A DNA stretch of 41,566 nucleotides from Lacticaseibacillus nasuensis JCM 17158. Lineage in GTDB: Bacteria; Bacillota; Bacilli; Lactobacillales; Lactobacillaceae. The notes beneath the pieces were generated by a model that worked only from the letters and a program-made list of their open reading frames with translations, searched no databases and had not been told where the DNA came from. This document shows, one piece after another, positions 22,473 to 31,730 of the stretch; the stretch's first letter is position 1, and each line of letters starts with the position of its first letter. Location: the NCBI RefSeq assembly GCF_001434705.1, contig NZ_AZDJ01000002.1, positions 1 through 41,566 on the forward strand, read 5' to 3'. Position numbers and translations under genes: made by a program.

Positions 22473-23381
22473 ATGGCAAGAAGTAGTGAGAGAAAACGTG
22501 ACATTACACAAGCGGCTGCATTTGTTTTACCTATGCTACTTGTATTGTTGATCTTTACGCTTTTTCCAATATTTTATTCATTGTATCTATCATTCAACAA
22601 GGTAAATCTGGTTGGGGATGTAAGCTACAATTTTGTGGGGTTTAAGAATTTTACGAATGCAATCACGGATGAGCGTGTGATTATCGCCTTAAAAAACACC
22701 TTAAAGTATGTTGTTGTGGTGGTTCCAATCCAGAGCATCTTAGCTTTAGTTCTCGCTACGGTATTGAATTCTGGCATCCGGTTTCAGAAAACATTTCGCT
22801 CTCTTTTGTTTATTCCAACATTAACATCGAGCTCGGCACTAACTTTGATATTCATGTTTATCTTCAGTTTAAATGGGCCATTAAATAGTCTGCTTCTCGA
22901 TTTACACATTCTAAATAACCCGATCAATTACCTTAATGATCAGGGCTCCGTAATGTGGGCAATAATTGTTATGAACATCTGGTCCACTGTCCCGATGTTT
23001 ATGACAATCTATCTATCGGGTCTTCAAGATATTGATTCGGCAATGTATGAGGCAGCAGATATTGATGGAGCGAATATGTTTCAGAAATGGTTTAAGATTA
23101 CTGTTCCTCAGATTGCGCCCGTAACCAATTATGTTGTTATGATGGGATTGACGTCTACATTCCAGTTGTTTGATCAGCCCTATATCGTTTCTGGTGGTTC
23201 AGGAGGTCCTAATAACGCCACTCTCACTCTATCTCTGGTTATTTACCAATACGCTTTTCGTCAGTTTGGGACAATGGGATATGCATCTGCAATCGCGCTC
23301 CTGTTAACCATCGCAATTTTTGTTGTATCGATGATTTTCAGACACTTCTCCAGCGAGAATGTTACAGGGGAGGGACGATAG
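22473..23381 (+). CDS. sugar ABC transporter permease (MalF/MdxF type)
   Basis: Protein of 302 residues with six predicted membrane helices. The ATPase-docking EAA loop is clear: Y-E-A-A-D-I-D-G-A-N-M-F-Q-K-W-F-K-I-T-V-P near residues 193-213. The ATG at 22473 lies 7 bases after GGAGGTG; an earlier in-frame GTG overlaps that site. Together with the next gene it forms the translocation pore for the oligosaccharide transporter. No ATPase gene is in the operon, so a shared MsmK/MsmX-type ATPase encoded elsewhere must energise it. Confidence 0.92.
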   Translation: MARSSERKRDITQAAAFVLPMLLVLLIFTLFPIFYSLYLSFNKVNLVGDVSYNFVGFKNFTNAITDERVIIALKNTLKYVVVVVPIQSILALVLATVLNSGIRFQKTFRSLLFIPTLTSSSALTLIFMFIFSLNGPLNSLLLDLHILNNPINYLNDQGSVMWAIIVMNIWSTVPMFMTIYLSGLQDIDSAMYEAADIDGANMFQKWFKITVPQIAPVTNYVVMMGLTSTFQLFDQPYIVSGGSGGPNNATLTLSLVIYQYAFRQFGTMGYASAIALLLTIAIFVVSMIFRHFSSENVTGEGR

Positions 23382-23382
23382 C

Positions 23383-24213
23383 ATGCAAACAAAAAAGAAA
23401 CGTATTACTCGAACAGTTGCATATGTATTGCTCACAATTTACTCAATAATTACTATCTATCCATTCTTGTGGGCGTTTTTGGCTTCATTTAAGCCCTATA
23501 GTGAGATTGTTCGGATTGGGGCACCTTTGTTCAGTTCAAACATGAGCTTAACTAATTATCAATATATTTTTACGCAGGATCCAATGTTCCCTCATTGGAT
23601 AGTCAATTCTCTATTCATTGCCATCGTGGGTACTGCATTAAATATTCTTTTTAATAGTATGGGCGGTTATGCCCTGGCTCGGTTGAGCTTTCCGGGAAGA
23701 CGAACATTGTTTATGGTGGTCTTAGTGTGCATTATGGTTCCTTCGCAGATTCTATTAATTCCAAACTATCTGATTATGAAGGCATTTGGGATCCTGGATT
23801 CTTATAATGCTTTGATATTGCCTTCAGCGATTAATTTTGCATATATTTTTATGATGCGACAGTTTTTCATTACATTTCCTAAGGAATTAGAAGAGTCAGC
23901 TCAATTGGATGGACTTGGTCGAATGGGTATATTTTTCCGAATTGTTGTACCAATGGCGAAATCATCAATTGCAACTCAAGGAATCTTTGTATTTATGGGC
24001 TTTTGGAATGATTTCATGCGTCCATTACTCTACATAACTTCAGAAAATAAATATACATTAACCTTGGGATTACAATCTTTCCAGACGCAGCATGGGATGC
24101 AATGGAACTACATTATGGCTGCAGCAATGATTACAATTTTACCGATTATATTTTTATACATAATCCTAAATAAGTACTTTATGACAGGAATGCGTATTGG
24201 CGGGGAAAAATAG
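23383..24213 (+). CDS. sugar ABC transporter permease (MalG/MdxG type)
   Basis: Protein of 276 residues, six membrane helices, with the EAA loop E-L-E-E-S-A-Q-L-D-G-L-G-R-M-G-I-F-F-R-I-V-V-P. It begins 1 base after the stop of the partner permease, with GGGGAGGG as ribosome binding site inside that gene, so the two are coupled. A longer in-frame reading from 23359 lacks a ribosome binding site. The codon use and low GC match the rest of the island. Confidence 0.92.
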   Translation: MQTKKKRITRTVAYVLLTIYSIITIYPFLWAFLASFKPYSEIVRIGAPLFSSNMSLTNYQYIFTQDPMFPHWIVNSLFIAIVGTALNILFNSMGGYALARLSFPGRRTLFMVVLVCIMVPSQILLIPNYLIMKAFGILDSYNALILPSAINFAYIFMMRQFFITFPKELEESAQLDGLGRMGIFFRIVVPMAKSSIATQGIFVFMGFWNDFMRPLLYITSENKYTLTLGLQSFQTQHGMQWNYIMAAAMITILPIIFLYIILNKYFMTGMRIGGEK

Positions 24214-24227
24214 TCTTGTGAGGGCAT

Positions 24228-24962
24228 ATGATGATGGTTTTCATTCAATTTGTGTCAGATGGAATCGAATTTTGGCGACCACATCTACATCCCCATCGCT
24301 CTGCAATCCAGTCACTGACTATGCTAATGACGTTGTTAGGGCTTGGAATGTTGTTGATGGTAGGCATACAGGGATACCGGGTTAATCAAGCAATTGGCCA
24401 GTCGATTATAGAAGTTGATCGAGCGGATATTAGATTGTTTCATAATCAGGCTATTCTCCAAGGAGATGTATCGGAGCTCAAAGTTCAGTCTCAAGGGCTT
24501 ACGGTAAGTATGGATAAACATGCCATGACAATTTTGAATGAAACATTTATGTATGCTGATATGCCGACTTCTCCGCGGGGAAAGAGCGGGAGTGAGCGCA
24601 TGAGCACTTGGTTAAAAGAAAATCGAGGAAAGATAGTTCAATCATCATTCTTATACGAATATATATATGCTGTTTCAATATTGTTTATAGGACTAGCAAC
24701 TGTGGTGATTGGATCATACTTATATCGCAGTCAGGTTCAACGACAAATTCAGATGCCGCTGTTAGATGCACTGTATGTGGCTAGCTCTAATATTGTCATT
24801 CCGCTTCTAGCGCTGTTAGTTTTGAGCGGTTTTAACGTTCCGCATAGCCTTTCGACTGGACTTTTTCTTATTAGCTATTTGCTCTTACTATTTATTTCGG
24901 GCCGGAGCGCTCGGACGCCGATGGCTCAGACGGGGGCACAATCCTATGGAAAGCATCAATGA
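24228..24962 (+). CDS. membrane protein, DUF1189/YvdJ-like
   Basis: Protein of 244 residues with a cytosolic N-terminus, one membrane helix at about 30-50, an external or cytosolic domain to about 135, and three more helices at about 140-225. I recognise it mainly by position: Bacillus subtilis carries DUF1189 protein YvdJ at the same place, between mdxG and the GH65 phosphorylase gene. Sequence similarity to DUF1189 looks plausible but is not certain. Three consecutive ATG codons (24228, 24231, 24234) follow TGAGGG; the middle or last is better spaced. The end overlaps the GH65 gene by 17 bases. Its job in sugar uptake is unknown. Confidence 0.6.
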   Translation: MMMVFIQFVSDGIEFWRPHLHPHRSAIQSLTMLMTLLGLGMLLMVGIQGYRVNQAIGQSIIEVDRADIRLFHNQAILQGDVSELKVQSQGLTVSMDKHAMTILNETFMYADMPTSPRGKSGSERMSTWLKENRGKIVQSSFLYEYIYAVSILFIGLATVVIGSYLYRSQVQRQIQMPLLDALYVASSNIVIPLLALLVLSGFNVPHSLSTGLFLISYLLLLFISGRSARTPMAQTGAQSYGKHQ

Positions 24963-27261
24963 TATTTTTGGTTACGACTCCTCAGGCGTAGGGACTTTAG
25001 TTGAGAAGCAGTTCAATTTAATGTGGCAGAATAAGATTGAATCTGTTTTCTCCCTTGGAAATGGATATTTAGGGCTAAGATCGGCTTTTGATGAAACATA
25101 TCCTGGCCAGGTCCGTGGATTATATGTAGCTGGAACATTTCAAACTGCGGGTGGTTCAGAAATTTCGGAATTACCTAATTTTCCTGATGCAACAGCACTA
25201 AATGTTATCCTCGATGGGGAACCTATAGATCTTCGGCATGATGAATTCACTGATTATTCAAGGCAATTAAACCTCGCTAATGGCGAGTTATTACGTAAGT
25301 TTACAATTCGGCGGGAAGACAGGTCGTATGAACTATCTTTTCGGAGGTTTGTTTCATTCTCTCAAAAGCACTTGATTGTTACACAGCTACAAGTCATACC
25401 GAGTCATAATGGACAGTTAGTTTTTCAAGAAACGATTGATGGGACCCAGACTAATCATGGTGCACAACATTTTTTGGAAGGTGATAAGAGGGCAACGAAT
25501 GATGGAATAGCGTATCAAACAGCTGCTCGTGATGGGAATCTTGAAGTGACACTATACCGATCAACAACTTTTAATTCGAAGCCCAGCCATGTTCGGACAC
25601 TGTTTCCTAGGCGCCAAGTTAATCGCGAATGGACTTTATGCCTAGCTGCTGGACAGCCCTTGTCCATTACCAGTTGTGTGGTTGTTCTTACCTCACAAGA
25701 TTCTGATCAACTCTACGTTGATAGAACCAGTCTTCTTAAACGTGCTGAAGATATTTCACAGGATGCGCAGACACAAGGTTATAAGAAAGAGCTTGAAAAA
25801 AGCGCATACGTTTGGAACCAACAAGTGTGGGCGGGCGTACCAGTAAGGATTACAAGTAATAACTCTTTTGATCAGTTTGTACTGAACTTTGGCCGTTATC
25901 ATACTCATATTATGACTCCACAGGATAGTAGTCGGGTTAACATTGCAGCTAAAGGGCTCTCTGGGGAGGGATATCGGGGACATTCATTTTGGGATACCGA
26001 TATATTTATGCTTCCATATTTTCAATATGAATACCCAAACATAGCCCGTAATTTACTGAAATACCGCGTATTGCAGTTGCCAAGCTGTCGGACCAATGCC
26101 GCTATCAATCACTATCAAGGTGCCCAGTATCCGTGGGAGTCAGCATTAATTTGCGAAGGAGAGACGACGCCAATCTGGGGAGATTTGGACGTTGATACTG
26201 GCAAGCCAATGAGAATCTGGACAGGCAAGATTGAGGCTCATATTACTGCAGATGTTGCTTATGCATTGTTGGCATATAGTAATTCCTTATCTGTAGGGGA
26301 TAAATTTTACATCAATGACGCCTTTCCTGTATTAATCGACACTGCAAGATATTGGGCATCCCGGGTAACCTGGCGCACTGAGCACCGTCGATATGAGATT
26401 CTTGATGTGATTGGTCCAAACGAATATAAAGAGCACGTGGATAATAATGCCTATACAAATTATATGGCGTACTTCAATATGACGGCCGCATTATCTGCGA
26501 TATCTGAGCTAAGAACGAATACGGAACAATACGATCAGCTCAATCAAAAATTCTTGCTCCAGGATTTGGAAAAACAACTAGCGTCTATTGTTTCTGCATT
26601 TTACCTACCAGTGCCGAACCGCGACCATATCTTGCCAGAGAATGACACATTTCTCGGTTTGAAGTCCCTGGATCTTTCTGCTTATCGTGAAAAGTCCGTT
26701 GGGAGTATTAGTGAGTCATTCAGCATGTCGTCGATTAATGAATACCAATTATGCAAACAGGCTGACGTCGTATTGGTTATGCAGATGTTTGCTGATAAGT
26801 TTGATTCAGAAACAAGAAAGCGCAACCTTGATTATTACGAAGCTCGAACACTGCACGACTCATCCTTATCCTTTGGCAGTCACGCAGTATTGTGTGCGCG
26901 TAATGAAGAAGTAGAAAAAGCCTATCAATATTTTGGCAAGGCCGGACTGATTGATTTGAACTCAGATCCCGTTGGGTCGGCGGAAGGTATCCATGCCGCT
27001 GCCATGGTGCAGTTGTGGAATGCTGTTGTGCAAGGATTTGCTGGTATATCTCAATTGGGTAGAATCTTGCAAATTGATCCTCATTTGCCTGAACAGTGGG
27101 CACAAGTTCAGTTTCCTATTCACTGGCAAGGAGCTTTGCTGAACATCACAATTAGTCATGATTCCGTACAGATTACAGGCAACGTTGAAGGACCGGTTCA
27201 ACTGCAGGTCGGTCAGCATTCGGTAGAGTTTTCGGGTGATTGTACAGTTTCCCTCGATTAA
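24946..27261 (+). CDS. GH65 glycoside phosphorylase, kojibiose/nigerose-phosphorylase-like
   Basis: Protein of 771 residues, the GH65 length, with N-terminal beta-sandwich, (alpha/alpha)6 barrel and C-terminal sheet domain. Catalytic Glu493 lies in G-P-N-E-Y-K-E-H-V, and N-N-A-Y-T-N-Y follows. The acceptor-site segment reads G-A-Q-Y-P-W-E-S-A, as in kojibiose/nigerose-type enzymes, whereas maltose phosphorylases have G-A-x-Y-P-M-V-T followed by C-H-N-E-W-E-I-T-F-E-E-I-H-R. I therefore expect an alpha-1,2 or alpha-1,3 disaccharide and release of beta-glucose 1-phosphate plus glucose. A beta-phosphoglucomutase would be needed and is not in the window. Overlaps the preceding gene by 17 bases. 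Confidence 0.82.
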   Translation: MESINDIFGYDSSGVGTLVEKQFNLMWQNKIESVFSLGNGYLGLRSAFDETYPGQVRGLYVAGTFQTAGGSEISELPNFPDATALNVILDGEPIDLRHDEFTDYSRQLNLANGELLRKFTIRREDRSYELSFRRFVSFSQKHLIVTQLQVIPSHNGQLVFQETIDGTQTNHGAQHFLEGDKRATNDGIAYQTAARDGNLEVTLYRSTTFNSKPSHVRTLFPRRQVNREWTLCLAAGQPLSITSCVVVLTSQDSDQLYVDRTSLLKRAEDISQDAQTQGYKKELEKSAYVWNQQVWAGVPVRITSNNSFDQFVLNFGRYHTHIMTPQDSSRVNIAAKGLSGEGYRGHSFWDTDIFMLPYFQYEYPNIARNLLKYRVLQLPSCRTNAAINHYQGAQYPWESALICEGETTPIWGDLDVDTGKPMRIWTGKIEAHITADVAYALLAYSNSLSVGDKFYINDAFPVLIDTARYWASRVTWRTEHRRYEILDVIGPNEYKEHVDNNAYTNYMAYFNMTAALSAISELRTNTEQYDQLNQKFLLQDLEKQLASIVSAFYLPVPNRDHILPENDTFLGLKSLDLSAYREKSVGSISESFSMSSINEYQLCKQADVVLVMQMFADKFDSETRKRNLDYYEARTLHDSSLSFGSHAVLCARNEEVEKAYQYFGKAGLIDLNSDPVGSAEGIHAAAMVQLWNAVVQGFAGISQLGRILQIDPHLPEQWAQVQFPIHWQGALLNITISHDSVQITGNVEGPVQLQVGQHSVEFSGDCTVSLD

Positions 27262-27296
27262 CCTTCCGGGTATTGTATACTCCATTGCGGGAGGTG
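27261..27296 (+). promoter_or_regulatory. hairpin that can mask the lacI ribosome binding site
   Basis: ACCTTCC (27261-27267) can pair with GGGAGGT (27289-27295), which contains the ribosome binding site of the regulator gene. A short T run follows. It could limit regulator translation or act as a weak terminator. Pairing is 7 bp with one G-T, so this is tentative. Confidence 0.4.
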
Positions 27297-27302
27297 GCCT
27301 TT

Positions 27303-28382
27303 TTGGTTGTTAAAATCTATGAAGTAGCACAAGTTGCAGGAGTGTCAGTGGCTACCGTTTCGCGAGTGTTTAATAATTATCCTGATGTGAGTGAGGAAAC
27401 CAGGTTACGAGTCAGGGCAGCAGCAAATCAACTTGGATATGTGCCCAATGTGGCTGCACGCACATTATCTTCAAAATCCTTAAATAACGTTGCATTGATT
27501 CTCAATGAAGTAACACGGGGAAGAGAAGATGTGATTGGAATGCAGCTGATAGATGGCGTGTATCAGTATGCAACTAGTCACGACATTGGCTTTGTTTTGT
27601 ACATGACTAATGCTGAAATACAGAAAAGGAAAACATTTGACCAGTTTTGCTTGGAACGAAATATAACTGGGACTGTGGTGCAAGGGTTAAGTACGGACGA
27701 TCCCTTCATATGCCAAATTGAGAACAGTGAGATTCCGGTGGTGTCAGTTGATCTTGAAATACCGGGTCATAACACGGGATCAATATCTATAAATAACCAA
27801 GAAGCAGAACGAGTTGTGACCGAAAGAATGATACAGCAGGGAAGAAAGCACCTCATCATGATTAATGGATGGGCAAATGCGGAGGTTAGCCAGTCTCGGC
27901 AGCAGGGTTTTCTTCAGGCATTTGAGTCTTTGGGGTATTCACCTTTGGAATATACAATTCAGTATGCTGATTTCGATCAGCAACAAGCCAATACGATTGC
28001 ACGGAGGCTGATGATTGAGCATCCCGAAATTGATGGATTTATTTGTGCTAGCGATGGAATGGCGATTGGGGTACTTAAAGCTGTACAGGCGTTGGGGATG
28101 AGGGTGCCAGAACAAGTAATGGTAGCGGGGTTTGATAACACAATTGCAAGTCAGTATCTTACGCCGTCACTGAGCACCGTTGAACAACATATGGATAGGA
28201 TGGGGAATCGAGCTGCGAAGATGGTAGTTGACTTGATTAATCATCGGCTTCCGCGTGATCATGCTAAACGCCGTTTGTATACTTCATACGAATATATTCA
28301 AAGACGGAGTACGAACTTTGGTGGCTCCTCCAAATTACGCAATGGCCAAATATTTGATAAGGGTGAAACGGATGAAACTTGA
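27303..28382 (+). CDS. LacI/GalR-family transcriptional regulator
   Basis: Protein of 359 residues. Residues 1-55 hold the LacI helix-turn-helix and hinge (K-I-Y-E-V-A-Q-V-A-G-V-S-V-A-T-V-S-R-V-F-N-N, then A-A-R-T-L-S-S-K), followed by a periplasmic-binding-like sensor domain (D-G-F-I-C-A-S-D-G-M-A-I-G, G-F-D-N-T). The start is a TTG at 27303, 6 bases after GGGAGGTG. The ATG of the longest open frame, 63 bases earlier, lies in the preceding gene and lacks a binding site. It probably represses the operon through the dyad at 21020-21033, released by a sugar. Being the sixth gene of the operon it would autoregulate. It overlaps the GH36 gene by 11 bases. Confidence 0.88.
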   Translation: MVVKIYEVAQVAGVSVATVSRVFNNYPDVSEETRLRVRAAANQLGYVPNVAARTLSSKSLNNVALILNEVTRGREDVIGMQLIDGVYQYATSHDIGFVLYMTNAEIQKRKTFDQFCLERNITGTVVQGLSTDDPFICQIENSEIPVVSVDLEIPGHNTGSISINNQEAERVVTERMIQQGRKHLIMINGWANAEVSQSRQQGFLQAFESLGYSPLEYTIQYADFDQQQANTIARRLMIEHPEIDGFICASDGMAIGVLKAVQALGMRVPEQVMVAGFDNTIASQYLTPSLSTVEQHMDRMGNRAAKMVVDLINHRLPRDHAKRRLYTSYEYIQRRSTNFGGSSKLRNGQIFDKGETDET

Positions 28383-30045
28383 TATTCTCTCCTCAGATAC
28401 AACAGTTGAAACGCAAAAGATGGAGCCAGGATTAAAGTTGTTAATATTCTCCTCTCCGGGGGAAATTATTTTCGATCTTACATGGCCGATGTTTGACATA
28501 GATGGGCAGTGGTATCCACTCAAACAATTTGATAATACAATTCATCCTGATTGGGTTGGACCGGTATCAATCAGTCCACATAGATCGGCCCCCGTCGTCT
28601 CGTATTATAATCGTCAGGGAGAAAATCGGCTTACAGTTGCACATGATGGACTCACAGCAATTACAGAATTGGGAGCTGGAGTCCACGAGGAAGATGGGAC
28701 GTTGAGGGTTCGAATCAGCGCTAAACTTGACGCGTTGACTGTTCGTATTGACGAGAGACCTATTGAGTATCAGAACGCAATTCGAGAAGTGGTTAATTGG
28801 TGGCAACGAGGCATTTCCAATTATCCAAGTGTGCCTAGTCAAAGAGGCACCGTATTCTCTACTTGGTACGCGTATCACCAAGACATATCGCAGGTAATAT
28901 TAGAAAAACTGATTCCCGATTTAGTTGAGTTAGGAATACACACTATAATTTTGGATGATGGTTGGCAAACTGATGACAACCATCGTGGATATGCTTACAC
29001 AGGGGATTGGGACGTAGCTAAGAGCAAGTTTCCAGATTTCGGGAAGCTTGTTTCAGAATTGCACGAAAATGGAATTAAACTTGTAGTTTGGTTTAGTGTT
29101 CCGTATGTTGGTATGGCATCACGCCGGTGGCAAGAAGTGACGGGGCGAATGCTCTATGAGTTGCCAGAAGAACGTTGCGGAGTATTAGATATAAGATTTC
29201 AGTCCGTTATTGATGAATTGATTGGCCAATACCTTGAATTTATCGACAAGTATCACGTTGATGGCCTTAAGTTGGACTTTATTGATGCGTTTAGACAAGC
29301 CTCTACCTCTCCTGTGTTTGATCGGGGAAAAATGCAGTATGTCACTGTTGAAGATGGTTTGCTGACCTTGTTGTCCTCTCTCAAAGAACAGGTCTTACAA
29401 CGGAATCCGAACTTTTTTATTGAATTCAGGCAATCATACATTGGCCCACTCATGCGACAATTTGCAAATGCATTTAGGGTGGCAGATTGTCCGTACTCTG
29501 CCCAAACAAATCATGTTGAAATTTGCGATTTGCGTTTACTAAGCGGTAACACCCCTGTTCATTCCGATATGATTATGTGGCATCCAGATGAGCGCCCGGA
29601 GGCAGTTGCGTTGCAGTTACAAGCGACCCTTTTCGGTGTACTTCAATTGTCGGTGCCCCCGGCGCGAATGACAAAGAATCAGCGCCAGGTAGTCCAACGG
29701 CATCTATCCTTGATTCGGAAGTATCAAGATGTCTTGCAGGAGGGGTACCTTCGGCCGACACACCCTGAGCTAAATTATCCAATGGTATACGCAACTATGG
29801 ATGATACAACTTTTGTTCAACTTTCTGGAGGAGATTATCCAGTTGCTTTGAATACCAAACACGTTGTTATTTGCAATTCTAGTACCACTAAGTCAACTCG
29901 TGTCATCTGCAATCCGCTGGCTGAATATCAAGTAACCATTACCGATTGTTCTGGTCATCTGACTCGGCGTATGCATTTAATAAACCAGCATGAGGCCACT
30001 TTGCTTCAGGAGGTTGCTGGCATAACTACAATTGATATCCTTTGA
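28372..30045 (+). CDS. GH36-family alpha-glycosidase (alpha-galactosidase-like)
   Basis: Protein of 557 residues, cytosolic. The clan GH-D barrel shows T-W-Y-A-Y-H, I-I-L-D-D-G-W-Q-T, L-V-V-W-F-S-V-P and the nucleophile Asp302 in D-G-L-K-L-D-F-I-D. The acid/base region reads I-E-F-R-Q-S-Y-I-G-P and A-D-C-P rather than the C-S-G-G-G-G-R-F-D of common alpha-galactosidases, so it belongs to a shorter, divergent GH36 group whose substrate I cannot name. Its operon otherwise serves alpha-glucosides, so an alpha-glucosidase or alpha-galactosidase acting on imported branched sugars are both possible. The ATG at 28372 overlaps the lacI end by 11 bases, with AAGGGTGA as ribosome binding site. Confidence 0.8.
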   Translation: MKLDILSSDTTVETQKMEPGLKLLIFSSPGEIIFDLTWPMFDIDGQWYPLKQFDNTIHPDWVGPVSISPHRSAPVVSYYNRQGENRLTVAHDGLTAITELGAGVHEEDGTLRVRISAKLDALTVRIDERPIEYQNAIREVVNWWQRGISNYPSVPSQRGTVFSTWYAYHQDISQVILEKLIPDLVELGIHTIILDDGWQTDDNHRGYAYTGDWDVAKSKFPDFGKLVSELHENGIKLVVWFSVPYVGMASRRWQEVTGRMLYELPEERCGVLDIRFQSVIDELIGQYLEFIDKYHVDGLKLDFIDAFRQASTSPVFDRGKMQYVTVEDGLLTLLSSLKEQVLQRNPNFFIEFRQSYIGPLMRQFANAFRVADCPYSAQTNHVEICDLRLLSGNTPVHSDMIMWHPDERPEAVALQLQATLFGVLQLSVPPARMTKNQRQVVQRHLSLIRKYQDVLQEGYLRPTHPELNYPMVYATMDDTTFVQLSGGDYPVALNTKHVVICNSSTTKSTRVICNPLAEYQVTITDCSGHLTRRMHLINQHEATLLQEVAGITTIDIL

Positions 30046-30246
30046 AGGCGTAAGCTATACCCATAAATTGAAGTAATTCGTATAATTCGGAGATACCTCT
30101 GATTTGGTTCGAGTCATTATGCAGACTACTGTATTGCATTACCGAGTCTAGGCGGATGGATGATGATGAAAGGAACTGGATGAGCTTACTAGCGGTTGTG
30201 TAAAGCAGGACAATTAAGTTAACAGTTAAATTTACGCTTAAAAGAG

Positions 30247-30288
30247 ACTGGTGAGAATCCTCAGCTGACGGGTGATTATCAGTTTTTT
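30247..30288 (+). terminator. probable terminator of the alpha-glucoside operon
   Basis: ACTGGTGA (30247-30254) pairs with TTATCAGT (about 30275-30282, G-T pairs allowed) and TTTTTT follows. An alternative inner stem CTGA/TCAG uses the same 3' arm. Confidence 0.55.
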
Positions 30289-30442
30289 GTTGCTTCGTCT
30301 TGGGCCAGCGAGGACCAGGACGAAACACTATTAATAGTTTTAGCGTCAAGCTTACAGGGAATTGCGCCCAGAACTGCTCTGCACTTTTCTGGCGAGGTCA
30401 TCACAATCCTCGAGAAATGAATGATAAACTAGCCTTCCAGTT

Positions 30443-30450
30443 GATATACT
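30443..30450 (+). promoter_or_regulatory. extended -10 promoter before the 119-residue unknown protein
   Basis: TGA-TATACT with the -10 at 30445-30450, about 40 bases before the start codon. No good -35. Confidence 0.5.
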
Positions 30451-30488
30451 CAAAGTGTAGTCTGTTAAATGACCAGTGAGGGAACCGA

Positions 30489-30848
30489 ATGACAGCAATA
30501 ACTGATGAGCAGCGGAATGAAGCGCTGAAAATTTACGCGACGACAATTAAGAATTGTCAGAAGATGCGACCAAAGTTTGCGCCAGGCACATCCCAAGCTT
30601 CCCTGCTGACGAATCGAATCAAGGCGCTACAAGTGGTTGAGAGCATAGTACGAAACAGTGGCGAGTATTTTTCGCGTGACCAGCTGACCACCTCGGTAGC
30701 ACCGATTAAATCAATCATCCATAAGACATCGGTGGCGAGAGGCAAGTATGCACCGGATCAGCCGGTGTATAAACGGTTTACGCCAATGATCAATGCAATG
30801 GAGATCGGGTTGGCTGCGTTAGCGCAACGGTTGAATCAAGAAGCGTGA
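30489..30848 (+). CDS. unknown small helical protein
   Basis: Protein of 119 residues that I do not recognise. It is basic, predicted mostly helical, without signal peptide, membrane segment or cysteine. GTGAGGGA lies about 7 bases before the ATG. Size and helical pattern would be compatible with small four-helix proteins such as bacteriocin immunity proteins, but I see no specific motif and no bacteriocin gene nearby. It stands upstream of another unknown gene and the sigma factor, all on the plus strand. GC is intermediate between island and chromosome. Confidence 0.7.
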   Translation: MTAITDEQRNEALKIYATTIKNCQKMRPKFAPGTSQASLLTNRIKALQVVESIVRNSGEYFSRDQLTTSVAPIKSIIHKTSVARGKYAPDQPVYKRFTPMINAMEIGLAALAQRLNQEA

Positions 30849-30931
30849 TAGTGACTAATCAGGTTTAAGGTCTAAGGCGTGTTTCGGGGCCGACAATCCG
30901 CGCGCTCAGCGTTTCCAAGGAGGCATGAACA

Positions 30932-31567
30932 ATGATTCCAGACGAGTTAGCAAAGGCGCGCGAACTGTACGCGGTTCAACTGATCGTTCACCAGGTTGCG
31001 TACAGTGCCCATCATATTGGCACGTGTACGGAAGCCGAGGTGGCAGCAACGTGGCGCCGGGAACACCAGCAACCGACGTCCAAGCCAATGGCAGTGCTGT
31101 TGGCTGAGCTGGTGCGGCGCAAATACCTCATGGCTGTCGGCGGCCGAGCGACCGTCTACGCACCGGTGACTTCTGAGTTTTATGAAACGACCGGAGTGGG
31201 CGAAGAGTTGCCATCGCTGCGCATCGAACGCAATCCAGCCCAGGTTAAAGCACTGGTCGTGACTTGGCTGGCTGCTGAAATTGAGTCTCAGGGATCGCAA
31301 GACCAGGGGTTTACTAAATTTGGTGTCGGGGTTGGCTGGCCGCAAATTTCTAGGATGTTGGAGCGCGCGGGGATTGCCGGTCTGCACCCGACTCAACGGC
31401 CGTTGCTGAAGCGGACGTTTGATGAACTGGAGCGACGAGGCATCTGGCATCGCGAGAACTCAGATCACTACGACATGCGCACGTACTGGAAGGTCAATCC
31501 GGCGCTGTTAAAGCTTCCCACCACCCAGCGCGTTACCAAGATGCTACAAGCCTTGGCAACACATTGA
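30932..31567 (+). CDS. unknown protein with two winged-helix-like segments
   Basis: Protein of 211 residues, not recognised. Residues about 30-78 (C-T-E-A-E-V-A then L-L-A-E-L-V-R-R-K-Y-L then a G-R-A-T-V-Y-A-P wing) and about 135-180 (W-P-Q-I-S-R-M-L then L-K-R-T-F-D-E-L-E-R-R-G-I-W-H-R) each look like a winged helix-turn-helix, suggesting DNA binding. No membrane segment or signal peptide. AAGGAGG is 8 bases before the ATG. It is followed by a terminator and then the sigma factor gene. A role in regulating this locus is possible but unproven. Confidence 0.7.
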   Translation: MIPDELAKARELYAVQLIVHQVAYSAHHIGTCTEAEVAATWRREHQQPTSKPMAVLLAELVRRKYLMAVGGRATVYAPVTSEFYETTGVGEELPSLRIERNPAQVKALVVTWLAAEIESQGSQDQGFTKFGVGVGWPQISRMLERAGIAGLHPTQRPLLKRTFDELERRGIWHRENSDHYDMRTYWKVNPALLKLPTTQRVTKMLQALATH

Positions 31568-31594
31568 GGCGCACATGTCGAAGCGCAACGGTTG

Positions 31595-31618
31595 GCGGCA
31601 GCAATGCCGCTATTTTTT
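31595..31618 (+). terminator. terminator upstream of the sigma factor gene
   Basis: Stem GCGGCA/TGCCGC around GCAA followed by TATTTTTT. Confidence 0.88.
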
Positions 31619-31730
31619 CTTCCCCGTAAATCGCGTTTTCGCGCCCGTCACACCGGCATTCTTCGACACCAATAGTTTTCTGTTTCGCAAAACAGCGTCA
31701 CACCGCGGCGAATTTGGCCAATTTGTGACT

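Larger units (their letters stand above)
30046..30488 (+). other. gene-free right edge of the low-GC island
   Basis: No coding frame with a ribosome binding site is visible. A hairpin terminator (30247-30288) and an extended -10 promoter (30443-30450) are listed separately. GC rises through this stretch toward the chromosomal level, so the island boundary lies here or in the next gene. I see no tRNA, integrase or direct repeat that would mark an insertion site. Confidence 0.5.
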
